Positions 13,904-21,069 of a DNA stretch of 22,788 bases are shown piece after piece. The stretch comes from VHBM01 sp052386635. GTDB lineage: Archaea; Thermoproteota; Nitrososphaeria; Nitrososphaerales; Nitrosopumilaceae. Positions within the stretch are counted from its first letter, which is position 1, and every line of letters starts with the position of its first letter. A program made the translations under genes and the position numbers. Below the pieces are notes generated by a model. It did no database searches and was not told where the DNA came from. It was given only the letters and a program-made list of their open reading frames with translations. The DNA lies in NCBI GenBank assembly GCA_052386635.1, contig JBQTJY010000081.1:1-22788 (forward strand), read 5' to 3'.

Positions 13904-15084
13904 AAAATGCAAGTATTCTCTATGGAAAAGATTTACAATACATAGAGAACACAGACATTAGAATTTCAGGACAAGCCTTTACAAAAATAAAGCAAAATCT
14001 TGCATCAAATCAAAACGAAGAAAAACTTGACTGCCAAGGACTAGTAATAATTCCAGGATTTGTGAATGCACACACTCACATAGGAGATTCAATTGCAAAA
14101 GATGCTTCACTAGAGAGCACAGCTGAGGCTAGAATCCATCCTATACACGGAATAAAATCAAAGATACTCAAAAACACAAAACCGTCCCATCTTGCAAATT
14201 TTATGAAAAACTCGTGCCTATCTATGATAAAAAATGGAATTACTAGCTTTGTTGATTTTCGTGAAGGTGGACTAGAGGGAGTTTTGTTACTAAAAAAAAC
14301 TGTTTCAACACTTTCAATTCGTTCTATGATACTTGGCAGAGTAGAATATTATCAAAAACAAAATGAAATAAAGCAAAACACTTCATTTGCAAAATCAAAA
14401 CAAAAGGAACTAGACGCAATTTTACAAAAATGTGATGGGATAGGAGTTAGCGGTGTAAACGAGTACAGCGATTCTGTTTTAAAATATTATTCAAAAACAA
14501 AAAAAATCCGTGCAATTCATTCAGCTGAAACAAAACAAAGTTGTGCACTATCAAAAAAAATGACTACAAAATCTGAAACCAAGCGAGCTCTTCTTTTAAA
14601 ACCACACTTTTTGGTTCACATGACACATGCATCAAAAAAAGATCTTTGTATGTCTGCAAGAAAAACAAGAGGCATTGTAGTATGTCCACGTGCTAATGCC
14701 GCGCTTGCAGAAGGTATTCCAGACATTGAATTGATGTTAAAAACAGGAAATAATCTAGCAATTGGAACAGACAATGTTATGATAAACTCCCCTGACATGT
14801 TTCGAGAAATGGACTATCTTTGGAAAGTTTCTATGGCCACTCATAAAAAAAGAATTGATGCAAAACAAATCCTTAAAATGGCAACATCAAACGCTGGTAA
14901 AATATTAAACAAAAAAATTGGCGTAATTAAGGAAGGATACTTTGCTGATTGCATTCTCCTTGATAAACATGCAATTGATCTTGAACCAATGCATAACCCT
15001 TATGCTTCAATTGTACATCGGGCCTCAGAGTCAGCAATTAAAGCTGTAATGATAGGCGGAAAAATAGCTCATGGCAAGATATAG
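13894..15084 (+). CDS. Deaminase-type amidohydrolase inside the riboflavin operon
   Basis: 396 residues of the metal-dependent amidohydrolase superfamily, close in pattern to the ATZ/TRZ, cytosine and S-adenosylhomocysteine deaminases. Likely metal and catalytic residues: VNAHTHIGD (His60, His62), AIHSAET (His209, Glu212 as proton shuttle), MTHAS (His242 or His245) and IGTDNVM (Asp293). VVCPRANAALAEGIPDIELM is typical of the aminopurine/pyrimidine deaminase branch. Its ATG lies 10 nt inside the GTP cyclohydrolase III gene and its own end overlaps the reductase gene by 14 nt, so all three are translated together. This placement suggests that it acts on the riboflavin pyrimidine intermediates, either as the pyrimidine deaminase (favoured by the residues) or as FAPy deformylase. 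The assignment is inferred from context. Confidence 0.88.
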   Translation: MLLKNASILYGKDLQYIENTDIRISGQAFTKIKQNLASNQNEEKLDCQGLVIIPGFVNAHTHIGDSIAKDASLESTAEARIHPIHGIKSKILKNTKPSHLANFMKNSCLSMIKNGITSFVDFREGGLEGVLLLKKTVSTLSIRSMILGRVEYYQKQNEIKQNTSFAKSKQKELDAILQKCDGIGVSGVNEYSDSVLKYYSKTKKIRAIHSAETKQSCALSKKMTTKSETKRALLLKPHFLVHMTHASKKDLCMSARKTRGIVVCPRANAALAEGIPDIELMLKTGNNLAIGTDNVMINSPDMFREMDYLWKVSMATHKKRIDAKQILKMATSNAGKILNKKIGVIKEGYFADCILLDKHAIDLEPMHNPYASIVHRASESAIKAVMIGGKIAHGKI

Positions 15085-15733
15085 GCCACATGTTATTCTT
15101 AGTGCAGCAGCGTCTCTTGATGGTAAGATAGCAACAAAAAGTGGGGATTCTAGATTTTCCTCAAGAAAAGACAAGATACGTGTATACAAGTTACGTGGTA
15201 CCGTTGATGCCATTTTAGTTGGCAAAAACACCGTCAAGCGTGATGATCCAATATTATCAGTACATCAGGTAAAAGACAAAAACCCAATTCGAATAATTTT
15301 AGATTCTAGGGCAACCATAAGCACAAAATCTAGAATCATAAAAACATGTAATAAAATTCCAACAATAATTTCAGTATCAAAAAAAGCATCAAATAAAAAT
15401 CTTGAAAGGCTTAGAAAATTTCCACTTGGGATAATTGTTTCAGGAGATAATATCGTAAACATAAAAAAACTCTTGCAAACTCTTTGGAAACTAAAAATTA
15501 AAAAAATTCTAGTTGAAGGAGGAGGTACAGTTAACTGGGAATTTGTAAATCAAAACCTCTTTGATGAAATATTGGTCACAATTACACCATTTCTTGTGGG
15601 AGGAAAAGACGCAGTTTCTATAATTGAAGGAAAAGGCTTTTCTAAGATTGCAAAATCAAGAAAATTGAAACTAGAAAAAATTTTACATTTAGAAAATGAA
15701 GTGGTTTTACATTATACAAAATCTAAACGATAG
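15071..15733 (+). CDS. arfC: 2,5-diamino-6-(ribosylamino)pyrimidinone 5'-phosphate reductase (ArfC / RibD reductase type)
   Basis: 220 residues of the dihydrofolate-reductase-like RibD C-terminal domain family. Motifs: HVILSAAASLDGKIAT (N-terminal strand and turn), VDAILVGKNTVKRDDPILSV (NADPH/substrate region), PIRIILDSRATI, KILVEGGGTVNWEFV (the conserved EGG motif) and ITPFLVGGKDA. It reduces the ribosyl to a ribityl side chain with NADPH. There is no cytidine-deaminase-like RibD N-terminal domain, so deamination must be done by another protein; the overlapping amidohydrolase is the obvious candidate. It is the last gene of the cluster; an 86-nt gap follows. Confidence 0.92.
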   Translation: MARYRPHVILSAAASLDGKIATKSGDSRFSSRKDKIRVYKLRGTVDAILVGKNTVKRDDPILSVHQVKDKNPIRIILDSRATISTKSRIIKTCNKIPTIISVSKKASNKNLERLRKFPLGIIVSGDNIVNIKKLLQTLWKLKIKKILVEGGGTVNWEFVNQNLFDEILVTITPFLVGGKDAVSIIEGKGFSKIAKSRKLKLEKILHLENEVVLHYTKSKR

Positions 15734-15790
15734 CTCAAAGTAATTATTCTAAAAACCATCACTTTGCTGCACAAAACAAATACAAATCAT

Positions 15791-15798
15791 TAAACTAT
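15791..15798 (+). promoter_or_regulatory. TATA-like box of the 117-aa gene
   Basis: A TTAAACTAT-type box is centred about 26 nt before the ATG at 15820. The rest of the 86-nt gap shows nothing recognisable. Confidence 0.35.
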
Positions 15799-15819
15799 CG
15801 TCAGCCGAGATACATAATC

Positions 15820-16173
15820 ATGGAATTTGTAAAATTATGTGAAAATATTCTTGGTTTGGATCCAATGATTCGCTTTGTTACAATATTTGATATGAAAGGA
15901 AAAATAATTCAAAGCAAACACCGTGAGGGCTTAACTAGCATTCTTAACAAAAAAGAAAGTAAAAAATCCATTAATGAAATTTTAATATCAAATAAAACTC
16001 ATATTGAATTAAGCAGCAAATACGGAAAAGAGAACTATTCGATCAGCGTTTTTGAAAAAATTGTACGAATGACTACTCCATTAGATAAAAAACACATACT
16101 TTACGTTACAACTGATGTAGATGTTGATCCTTTTACAATAATTAAAAAACTAACCAAATTATTACAAAAATAA
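15820..16173 (+). CDS. Small conserved thaumarchaeal-type protein (resembles DUF6659)
   Basis: 117 residues. It begins with a helix (EFVKLCENILGLDP), then MIRFVTIFDMKGKIIQSKHREGL, a strand-turn-strand followed by a helix, and later KIVRMTTPLDKKHILYVTTDVDVDP, another strand pair, with a basic C-terminal helix. The pattern IRFVTIFDMKGKII...REG recalls the small DUF6659 proteins found repeatedly in ammonia-oxidising archaea, and has a roadblock/profilin-like alpha-beta rhythm. This family naming is from memory and not certain. No catalytic motif, signal peptide or membrane segment is visible. It probably has its own promoter, 26 nt upstream. Confidence 0.7.
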   Translation: MEFVKLCENILGLDPMIRFVTIFDMKGKIIQSKHREGLTSILNKKESKKSINEILISNKTHIELSSKYGKENYSISVFEKIVRMTTPLDKKHILYVTTDVDVDPFTIIKKLTKLLQK

Positions 16174-16178
16174 ACTAC

Positions 16179-16319
16179 TCAAGACTCATCTTTAGTCTCT
16201 AATTCTCTTAACTTACGAGAACAATCAAGCATCTCCTTGTTGGTATGTTTGCTTTTTGGCTTTTTGCACAATGGGCATATCTCATCTCCACCTGTTGGTT
16301 TTGGAGGCTCTGCCATCAT
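16179..16319 (-). CDS. Small Cys-containing protein, 46 aa
   Basis: On the minus strand, ATG at 16319 (or the adjacent ATG at 16316) opens a 46-residue frame ending in TGA at 16179-16181. It has a CPLC knuckle (residues 15-18), a basic stretch (KKPKSKHTNK), a single further Cys33 and a charged C-terminal helix (SRKLRELETKDES). An A/T box ACTATATGA at about 16341-16350 lies 26-29 nt upstream, a good leaderless promoter match, which supports a real gene. It converges with the 117-aa gene, leaving only five bases between their stops. Function unknown; a half zinc-knuckle that dimerises or completes its site with His25 and Cys33 is possible. Confidence 0.6.
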   Translation of the reverse strand: MMAEPPKPTGGDEICPLCKKPKSKHTNKEMLDCSRKLRELETKDES

Positions 16320-16382
16320 GTCATTTACCGAAGTTTTAGATCATATAGTATTTTTTGGTTAAACATTGTTATGGAAACAAAA

Positions 16383-16895
16383 TTATTTTCGCATGTCCTT
16401 TCTTATTTCATCAATCTTTACAGAAAATGCTTTTTTTGATTTATCATTTTTCTTCAAGTTTAGAACTTTTCCACAGGAAGGACACTTGAAGAATCCCTCA
16501 AGTGCATCTTCAAATGTTACTCTTGGGCAATCCTCGTTGCCACAATGATAAAAGTCTGATGCATTCTCATAGTCTAATCTTTGCTGCAGTCTTTCAGAAA
16601 TTTTCTTTTTCTGTCCCTCAATGAAATTTTCTACTTCGTCTCTTCTTGAACGCCATCTGTAAACAAACCAACCCTTTCTCTCATCTTTTACTCTTATTCC
16701 AGTAATGAGCGATTTGCCAAAAAGATCGTAGAGAACTTTTCTTACCATATTTATTCTCAAACCAGTAGAGCTTGCAATTTCTTCATCTGTTGCATCTTCA
16801 GATTTTAACAGTGATCTTGCAACCTTGAGATATTCATCTCCACCTATCATTGAAGCAATTCTTACAAAAGGATCTTCGTATTGGTCAACCAACAT
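16383..16895 (-). CDS. tfe: Transcription factor E (TFE alpha)
   Basis: 170 residues. N-terminal extended winged helix (roughly 9-85: VRIASMIGGDEYLKVARSLL, ATDEEIASSTGLRINMVRKVLYDLF, GWFVYRW), a coiled linker helix, then a zinc ribbon with Cys118, Cys123, Cys138 and Cys141 (HCGNEDCPRVTFEDALEGFFKCPSCG, broken here by position only). TFE helps RNA polymerase open promoters and stabilises the open complex, and is the archaeal counterpart of TFIIE alpha. Length and motifs are standard. It starts 22 nt after the Trm56 stop and is probably read from the PhoU-HflX-Trm56 transcript. Confidence 0.96.
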   Translation of the reverse strand: MLVDQYEDPFVRIASMIGGDEYLKVARSLLKSEDATDEEIASSTGLRINMVRKVLYDLFGKSLITGIRVKDERKGWFVYRWRSRRDEVENFIEGQKKKISERLQQRLDYENASDFYHCGNEDCPRVTFEDALEGFFKCPSCGKVLNLKKNDKSKKAFSVKIDEIRKDMRK

Positions 16896-16917
16896 CCCAC
16901 TTCCATTTACACTGATA

Positions 16918-17451
16918 TTAATCCCTTGTCTTCTTTACAACGACATTTTTACCTTGTTTAGTAGGAATAATCTCTCTTTGAGCATTTTGATATTTTGTAA
17001 GAAACTGATTTCCTTTCTGTATTCTGTCCAACAAAACTGCTAGTGCACTTATTTCTGAATGCGGTTGGTTTCCAATAGCTACATTATAGTCAGCAAGTTC
17101 GTATATTTCACGTGGTACTTTTTCAGCTCCTACTATAACCAAAATATGATTTTCTTTTTCTATTGTATAATCAACTTCGTTGATATTTTGGCCATACATA
17201 GTCAAATGAACAATCTTAATTTTTTCTCGTTTCTTTTCTTGAACTATTTTTTTCCAGTTTGTGATAAACTCGACTTCAAATGCTCCACCCCAAGTTTTGC
17301 TTATTTTGTCTAAAGTATCTTTGATTTCAGGATTTACTTCATTCATGTAGATTTTTGAGGCACCAAATGCACGTGCTACAAGCGCAACATGGGTAGTAAC
17401 CCTATCGTCTCGTACTAGACGCTGGCCTATTCTTAATACCTCAATTTTCAT
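16918..17451 (-). CDS. trm56: tRNA (cytidine(56)-2'-O)-methyltransferase (aTrm56)
   Basis: 177 residues from ATG 17451; an upstream in-frame start (17463) would add MVQF and is less like the family. It is a SPOUT-class methyltransferase found in archaea that modifies C56 in the T-loop of tRNAs. Motifs: IEVLRIGQRLVRDDRVTTHV at the N-terminus, KIVHLTMYGQNI, HILVIVGAEKVPREIYELADYN (knot with SAM site) and VAIGNQPHSEISALAVLLDR, the family signature. The start lies 11 nt inside the end of hflX, implying translational coupling. The TFE gene follows. Confidence 0.94.
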   Translation of the reverse strand: MKIEVLRIGQRLVRDDRVTTHVALVARAFGASKIYMNEVNPEIKDTLDKISKTWGGAFEVEFITNWKKIVQEKKREKIKIVHLTMYGQNINEVDYTIEKENHILVIVGAEKVPREIYELADYNVAIGNQPHSEISALAVLLDRIQKGNQFLTKYQNAQREIIPTKQGKNVVVKKTRD

Positions 17452-18556
17452 AAATTGCACCAAACACTACCGGCTTTTTTTCAACTACCGGTTTTGGTGT
17501 TTCTAAAAGTTTTCCAATAAGATCCTTTAACTGCGATATGTTTTGGCCTGTAATTGCAGATATTGGGATCCATTTTCTAGTATCCTCAAGCTTGAGCTGC
17601 TTTGCTTTTTGTTCAATTTCATCAAGTGCCAGCAGATCAGACTTGTTTAATGCAAAAATTATGCGGTCACGTTCAACACCTAAGCCATTTAGGGTAGTAG
17701 TGCAGCTTTGAAATTTCTTTTTTAGATCAAAATCAGGATCGCCTGCATCAATTACAACTATTACAACATCTGTATAGGTGAGCTCTTCAAGTGTTGATTT
17801 GAATGCCTCAATCATGTAAGCAGGAAGTTTGCTAATGAATCCTACCGTATCTGAAATGAGAACCTCTTGACGATTAATTGTAATTTTTCTTGTTGTAGTT
17901 GAAAGTGTCGTAAAGAGCTCTTTGCCTTCTTGGTGCTCCTCACCTGTTAGATTATTGAAGAGTGTTGTTTTACCCGCTGACGTATATCCTGCAAGCGAGA
18001 TTGTTTTGAATCCCAGTCTATTCCTTGATTGTCTGTGAAGTGCACGCTGTTTTCCAGCCTTTGTAAGCTTTGATTTTATTGTGTTCATTCTATGTTTTAT
18101 GTCATTATAGTACACATCAACTTCGAATTTTCCAATTCCCATAAATCCTGGCTGTTCGCCCATTTTTGCTAGCCTGACTTTTTCTTTTGCTTTTGACATC
18201 TCATAACGAAGCTGTGCCAATTTTACTTGAAGCTGTGATTCTGAACTTTTTGCTCTGCTTTGAAAAATCTCTAGTATCAGGGCCTCTCTATCAAGTATGT
18301 TTATTTTCAATCTTGATGCAAGATTGTAATTTTGACTTGGTTTTAATATTTCATCATAAACTACAACATCTGGTTTTACTCTCTTTATTGTGGCCTCTAA
18401 TCTTTTTACTATTTCCTCACTGATTCCAAATTTTGGTCGATTAAGATACTTTTGCTCAACAATCTGTACAGGTTTGTAATCTGCGGCATCACATAATGCT
18501 ACAGCTTCTCTAATAGCGTCCTCTTTACCGTATGTTATTAGAATTGCAGTTTTCAA
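17441..18556 (-). CDS. hflX: GTPase HflX
   Basis: 371 residues from a TTG start at 18556. The N-terminal HflX domain (to about residue 175) includes a long charged helix region and PGFMGIGKFEVDVY (the G-x-x-x-G-x-G-E glycine-rich stretch, here with a less typical order). The G domain follows: P-loop GYTSAGKTTLF (190-200), switch II DTVGF (236-240), NKSD (304-307) and a late SAITG. HflX binds the large ribosomal subunit and splits or rescues stalled ribosomes. It lies 10 nt downstream of phoU and overlaps trm56, so it sits mid-operon. Confidence 0.94.
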   Translation of the reverse strand: MKTAILITYGKEDAIREAVALCDAADYKPVQIVEQKYLNRPKFGISEEIVKRLEATIKRVKPDVVVYDEILKPSQNYNLASRLKINILDREALILEIFQSRAKSSESQLQVKLAQLRYEMSKAKEKVRLAKMGEQPGFMGIGKFEVDVYYNDIKHRMNTIKSKLTKAGKQRALHRQSRNRLGFKTISLAGYTSAGKTTLFNNLTGEEHQEGKELFTTLSTTTRKITINRQEVLISDTVGFISKLPAYMIEAFKSTLEELTYTDVVIVVIDAGDPDFDLKKKFQSCTTTLNGLGVERDRIIFALNKSDLLALDEIEQKAKQLKLEDTRKWIPISAITGQNISQLKDLIGKLLETPKPVVEKKPVVFGAIYEN

Positions 18557-18566
18557 TTAGTTTTAT

Positions 18567-19613
18567 TCACGCTTTCTTTTTGAGTGCTTTTTCTACATTT
18601 ATGTTAAGAACAATTTCTGCTATATCGCTTGCATATTCAGCAATTCTTCGAATATTTTCTACCATCCTTCTTACCCTGTAATGCTCTTCTTCATCTTTTA
18701 TTGATCTGGCGCTATCAAGAACTTTTTTCTCATATTTTGTAATATCTAACGCTTTTTCAATTGTTTTTTCTGCTTGGTAAAAATCTTCTTTGAATAATGC
18801 CAAGCATGCCTCATCCATTAACGAAATCGCAAATTGGTTCATCTCTTGAATCTTTTCGAGAATATCTTTTTTTATTGATTTTTTAAACTCAATCAAGTCT
18901 TTGGCAATAATTACAGCATGGTCTCCTGTTCTCTCAATATTTTTTACAACTAGCCTGTAGCCTAGGCAATTTCGTGCATTTGAAAATCCCATTTCTTCTA
19001 GCATGTGCTCATTTTGTATTGCGATTTTGAGCTGGCGTATTATGTAAAAACCAAATCTGTCTACCTCATCATCTGCATGTATCACCTCGTTTGCAAGATC
19101 AAAATTTTTCTCTTTAACTGCCAAAAACGCATCATTGAGCATTGATTTTGCTATATGCAGCATCCTTTTGAAGGCGCCATCAACTGAAAGCTCAAAGAGA
19201 TTTACTAGCACTTGAATTGTAATCTCATTTGACGAATCAGAGATAATCTCTGTTCCCATAAGCATCCGCTTTACAGCATCTTTTACGACCATTCTTTGCG
19301 ATGGTTTTATCCTGTCATTTTTTGGAACTATGTTTATTGTTTTAAACCCTAAAAAGTAAAGCGATATCAGTTTTCGTACAATTGAGTGCTCTTTGTCATC
19401 TGGGCCAATCTCAAATGTTGCCTCGTCTATTTGTGAACTTTTAGCTTGTTCTGTTGTAGGAGAAATCTTCAAGCCAGAGGAGCCTTGCCTTGCAACAATA
19501 ACTTGATCCCCTTGCTTTAATCCAAGATCTACAATCCATTGCTTTGGCAGCGAAACAATATAGGAAGATTTTCCTGTAAACTGGATTTTTCTTGCCTCTT
19601 CGCTATCTCTCAT
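18567..19613 (-). CDS. phoU: PhoU-type phosphate uptake regulator with N-terminal AbrB-like domain
   Basis: 348 residues. Residues ~8-52 form an AbrB/SpoVT-like swapped-hairpin DNA-binding domain (RKIQFTGKSSYIVSLPKQWI...GDQVIV). Two PhoU helical repeats follow (about 120-215 and 225-340), with acidic metal-binding patterns (IHADDEVDRFGFY; KNIERTGDHAVIIAKD; ENIRRIAEYASDIAEI). This domain pair is the usual archaeal PhoU-like regulator, thought to link phosphate state to transcription. Pst transporter genes are not in the window. Its TATA box is at 19637-19643, so it probably leads the operon phoU-hflX-trm56-tfe. Confidence 0.93.
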   Translation of the reverse strand: MRDSEEARKIQFTGKSSYIVSLPKQWIVDLGLKQGDQVIVARQGSSGLKISPTTEQAKSSQIDEATFEIGPDDKEHSIVRKLISLYFLGFKTINIVPKNDRIKPSQRMVVKDAVKRMLMGTEIISDSSNEITIQVLVNLFELSVDGAFKRMLHIAKSMLNDAFLAVKEKNFDLANEVIHADDEVDRFGFYIIRQLKIAIQNEHMLEEMGFSNARNCLGYRLVVKNIERTGDHAVIIAKDLIEFKKSIKKDILEKIQEMNQFAISLMDEACLALFKEDFYQAEKTIEKALDITKYEKKVLDSARSIKDEEEHYRVRRMVENIRRIAEYASDIAEIVLNINVEKALKKKA

Positions 19614-19636
19614 AATATATACGAAATTTACTTTTC

Positions 19637-19643
19637 TATATAG
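19637..19643 (-). promoter_or_regulatory. TATA box of the phoU operon
   Basis: On the minus strand CTATATAG is centred 27 nt before the ATG at 19613, giving leaderless spacing. A second A/T run (GTATATATT) directly precedes the ATG. Confidence 0.5.
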
Positions 19644-19687
19644 TTCTTCCTTGAAATATATACTTTGTAAGAAACTACGGTTTTCAC

Positions 19688-19822
19688 TTATTCAGAATCT
19701 GAATACTTTTCAAGATAATCTAGCATGGCATCTTCGATGCCGCTTTTGATATCCGCTTCATTACTTTTGTATTTGTTTGACTTGTACAACTTCAAAAAAT
19801 TTTTGTCTTCACTGGAATCCAT
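19688..19822 (-). CDS. Small acidic protein, 44 aa
   Basis: ATG at 19822 on the minus strand, stop TAA at 19688-19690. The sequence is charged and helical (FLKLYKSNKYKSNEAD, IKSGIEDAMLDYLEKY, ending SDSE), with no Cys and no membrane segment. A good TATA box (CTTTATATCAC, about 19840-19850) sits 25 nt upstream and overlaps an 8-bp inverted repeat, which supports a real, regulated gene. It lies 74 nt before phoU on the same strand. Function unknown. A perfect 15-nt palindrome (ATTCAGA-A-TCTGAAT, 19690-19704) covers its last codons. Confidence 0.55.
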   Translation of the reverse strand: MDSSEDKNFLKLYKSNKYKSNEADIKSGIEDAMLDYLEKYSDSE

Positions 19823-19847
19823 CCTTTTACTACGTCTTTATGTGATA

Positions 19848-19869
19848 TAAAGTTAACTATCTAACTTTA
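19848..19869 (-). repeat. Inverted repeat overlapping the promoter of the 44-aa gene
   Basis: Perfect 8-bp arms TAAAGTTA (19848-19855) and TAACTTTA (19862-19869) with a 6-nt spacer. On the minus strand the proximal arm overlaps the TATA box 25 nt before the start at 19822, the position of a repressor operator. Confidence 0.45.
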
Positions 19870-20046
19870 CTCATCAAAAATTTGGATTTGGTGAACCAAT
19901 CTTAAGCTATACACTGACTAGAAAAAACAAACTAAATTTAGAAATTTTTTTAGATGATCTAAAACTCATTGTACATTTCAATTAAGCTAAGATCTAATGT
20001 CTGAATTTTTTTGAATTGAATTTTTTATTCTATATCAAAAGTGTAG
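19870..20046. other. AT-rich intergenic stretch
   Basis: The remainder of the 224-nt gap between the 44-aa gene and the PEFG-CTERM gene, both on the minus strand. It contains several T and A runs (for example T7 near 19946 and 20007, which could stop transcription in one or other direction). There is no open frame with coding character and no RNA fold that I can support. Confidence 0.5.
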
Positions 20047-21012
20047 TTATTTAGCAAACTCTACAAGACGTAGTTTTGGTCCTTTTACAACCAACACTAT
20101 TGACATTATAGCTATTGCAAGAATTATCACAGCATAGGAACCAAATTCAGGTACCACAAATGTGCCAATAATTTCTATTTTTTCAGTTCCTGCAGAAAAT
20201 GGTATAGTTACAATACGTGTGTTAAAAGTTGTTTTCTCTGCATACATTCCAGCAGGCAAGACATTTTTGAATTCCTTTTCAGCAAAGTTTGCATCTACTT
20301 TAGAAAATGAATTGCCATCTACTAACACCATAAAGTCTCTATCGTAATTAGTTGTGTGCTGTTGTGCAATACCAGCTCCTGCCAGCCCCTCAAATTGTTT
20401 TGATGGTTCTTTAGCATCAATTATGTCTCTTGACAAATACAACTTTAGTGTTCCATCAGTTTCTGTATCAGAAAGCATTATGGTTAGAGTGCTAGTTGTA
20501 CTATCTGCAATAATATCTGCCACATTGCCTCCTTCTATCTCATATCTTGCCCACATATCAGAGCCAACATAATCAAGCACCTTTACTTGGACTCGGTATA
20601 TCTTATCGGCGTTAGGGCCAGTATATGCAGCAATGATATATGCTCCTTCTTTTTTCCATAAATTGCCACCTACTTTGAAATCAGCTATAAAATCGCCATT
20701 CTCATCTGGCGTAACCTGCTCAACAGACACTATGCTGCCTAGTGGATTGATAATCCTCAAAGTAACAGGAATTTCACTTGCTATATTTGAATGACCAAAA
20801 ACGTGTATGGTAGAGCCTGTATCATAAATCGGAGAATCGGTCCAAATTACTATTGGTGCCAGTTTTCTGTTATTTTCAAAGTCTTGCTGATCAAGAATCT
20901 CATCACAAACAATACATGATTGTTCAGTAAAAGCCACTTGGCCAAAAACAGTCTGTGGCATAATCGCAAATACAGAAAATATTGCAATTGCGGCAAGTAT
21001 GTTTTGACTCAT
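20047..21012 (-). CDS. Secreted PEFG-CTERM surface protein
   Basis: 321 residues from ATG 21012. An N-terminal signal peptide (SQNILAAIAIFSVFAIMPQTVFGQ) is followed by a CIVC pair, then beta-rich segments with immunoglobulin-like rhythm (APIVIWTDSPIYDTGSTIHV, VTLRIINPLGSIVSVEQVTPDENGDF). The C-terminus reads VPEFGSYAVIILAIAIMSIVLVV and ends in basic residues: the PEFG-CTERM sorting signal of thaumarchaea, recognised by an archaeosortase. It is thus probably cleaved and anchored at the cell surface. The ATG at 21054 would add 14 polar residues, but the TATA-like TTATATGCAT (21045-21054, minus strand) overlaps that codon and is 36 nt from 21012, favouring the shorter form. Confidence 0.85.
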   Translation of the reverse strand: MSQNILAAIAIFSVFAIMPQTVFGQVAFTEQSCIVCDEILDQQDFENNRKLAPIVIWTDSPIYDTGSTIHVFGHSNIASEIPVTLRIINPLGSIVSVEQVTPDENGDFIADFKVGGNLWKKEGAYIIAAYTGPNADKIYRVQVKVLDYVGSDMWARYEIEGGNVADIIADSTTSTLTIMLSDTETDGTLKLYLSRDIIDAKEPSKQFEGLAGAGIAQQHTTNYDRDFMVLVDGNSFSKVDANFAEKEFKNVLPAGMYAEKTTFNTRIVTIPFSAGTEKIEIIGTFVVPEFGSYAVIILAIAIMSIVLVVKGPKLRLVEFAK

Positions 21013-21044
21013 ATGCTTTTTCCAGCTATTTTGGGATAGATCAG

Positions 21045-21054
21045 TTATATGCAT
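21045..21054 (-). promoter_or_regulatory. TATA-like box of the PEFG-CTERM gene
   Basis: On the minus strand ATGCATATAA is centred about 36 nt before the chosen ATG at 21012, predicting a leader of roughly ten bases. Confidence 0.4.
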
Positions 21055-21069
21055 TACCCATCTTTTGCT

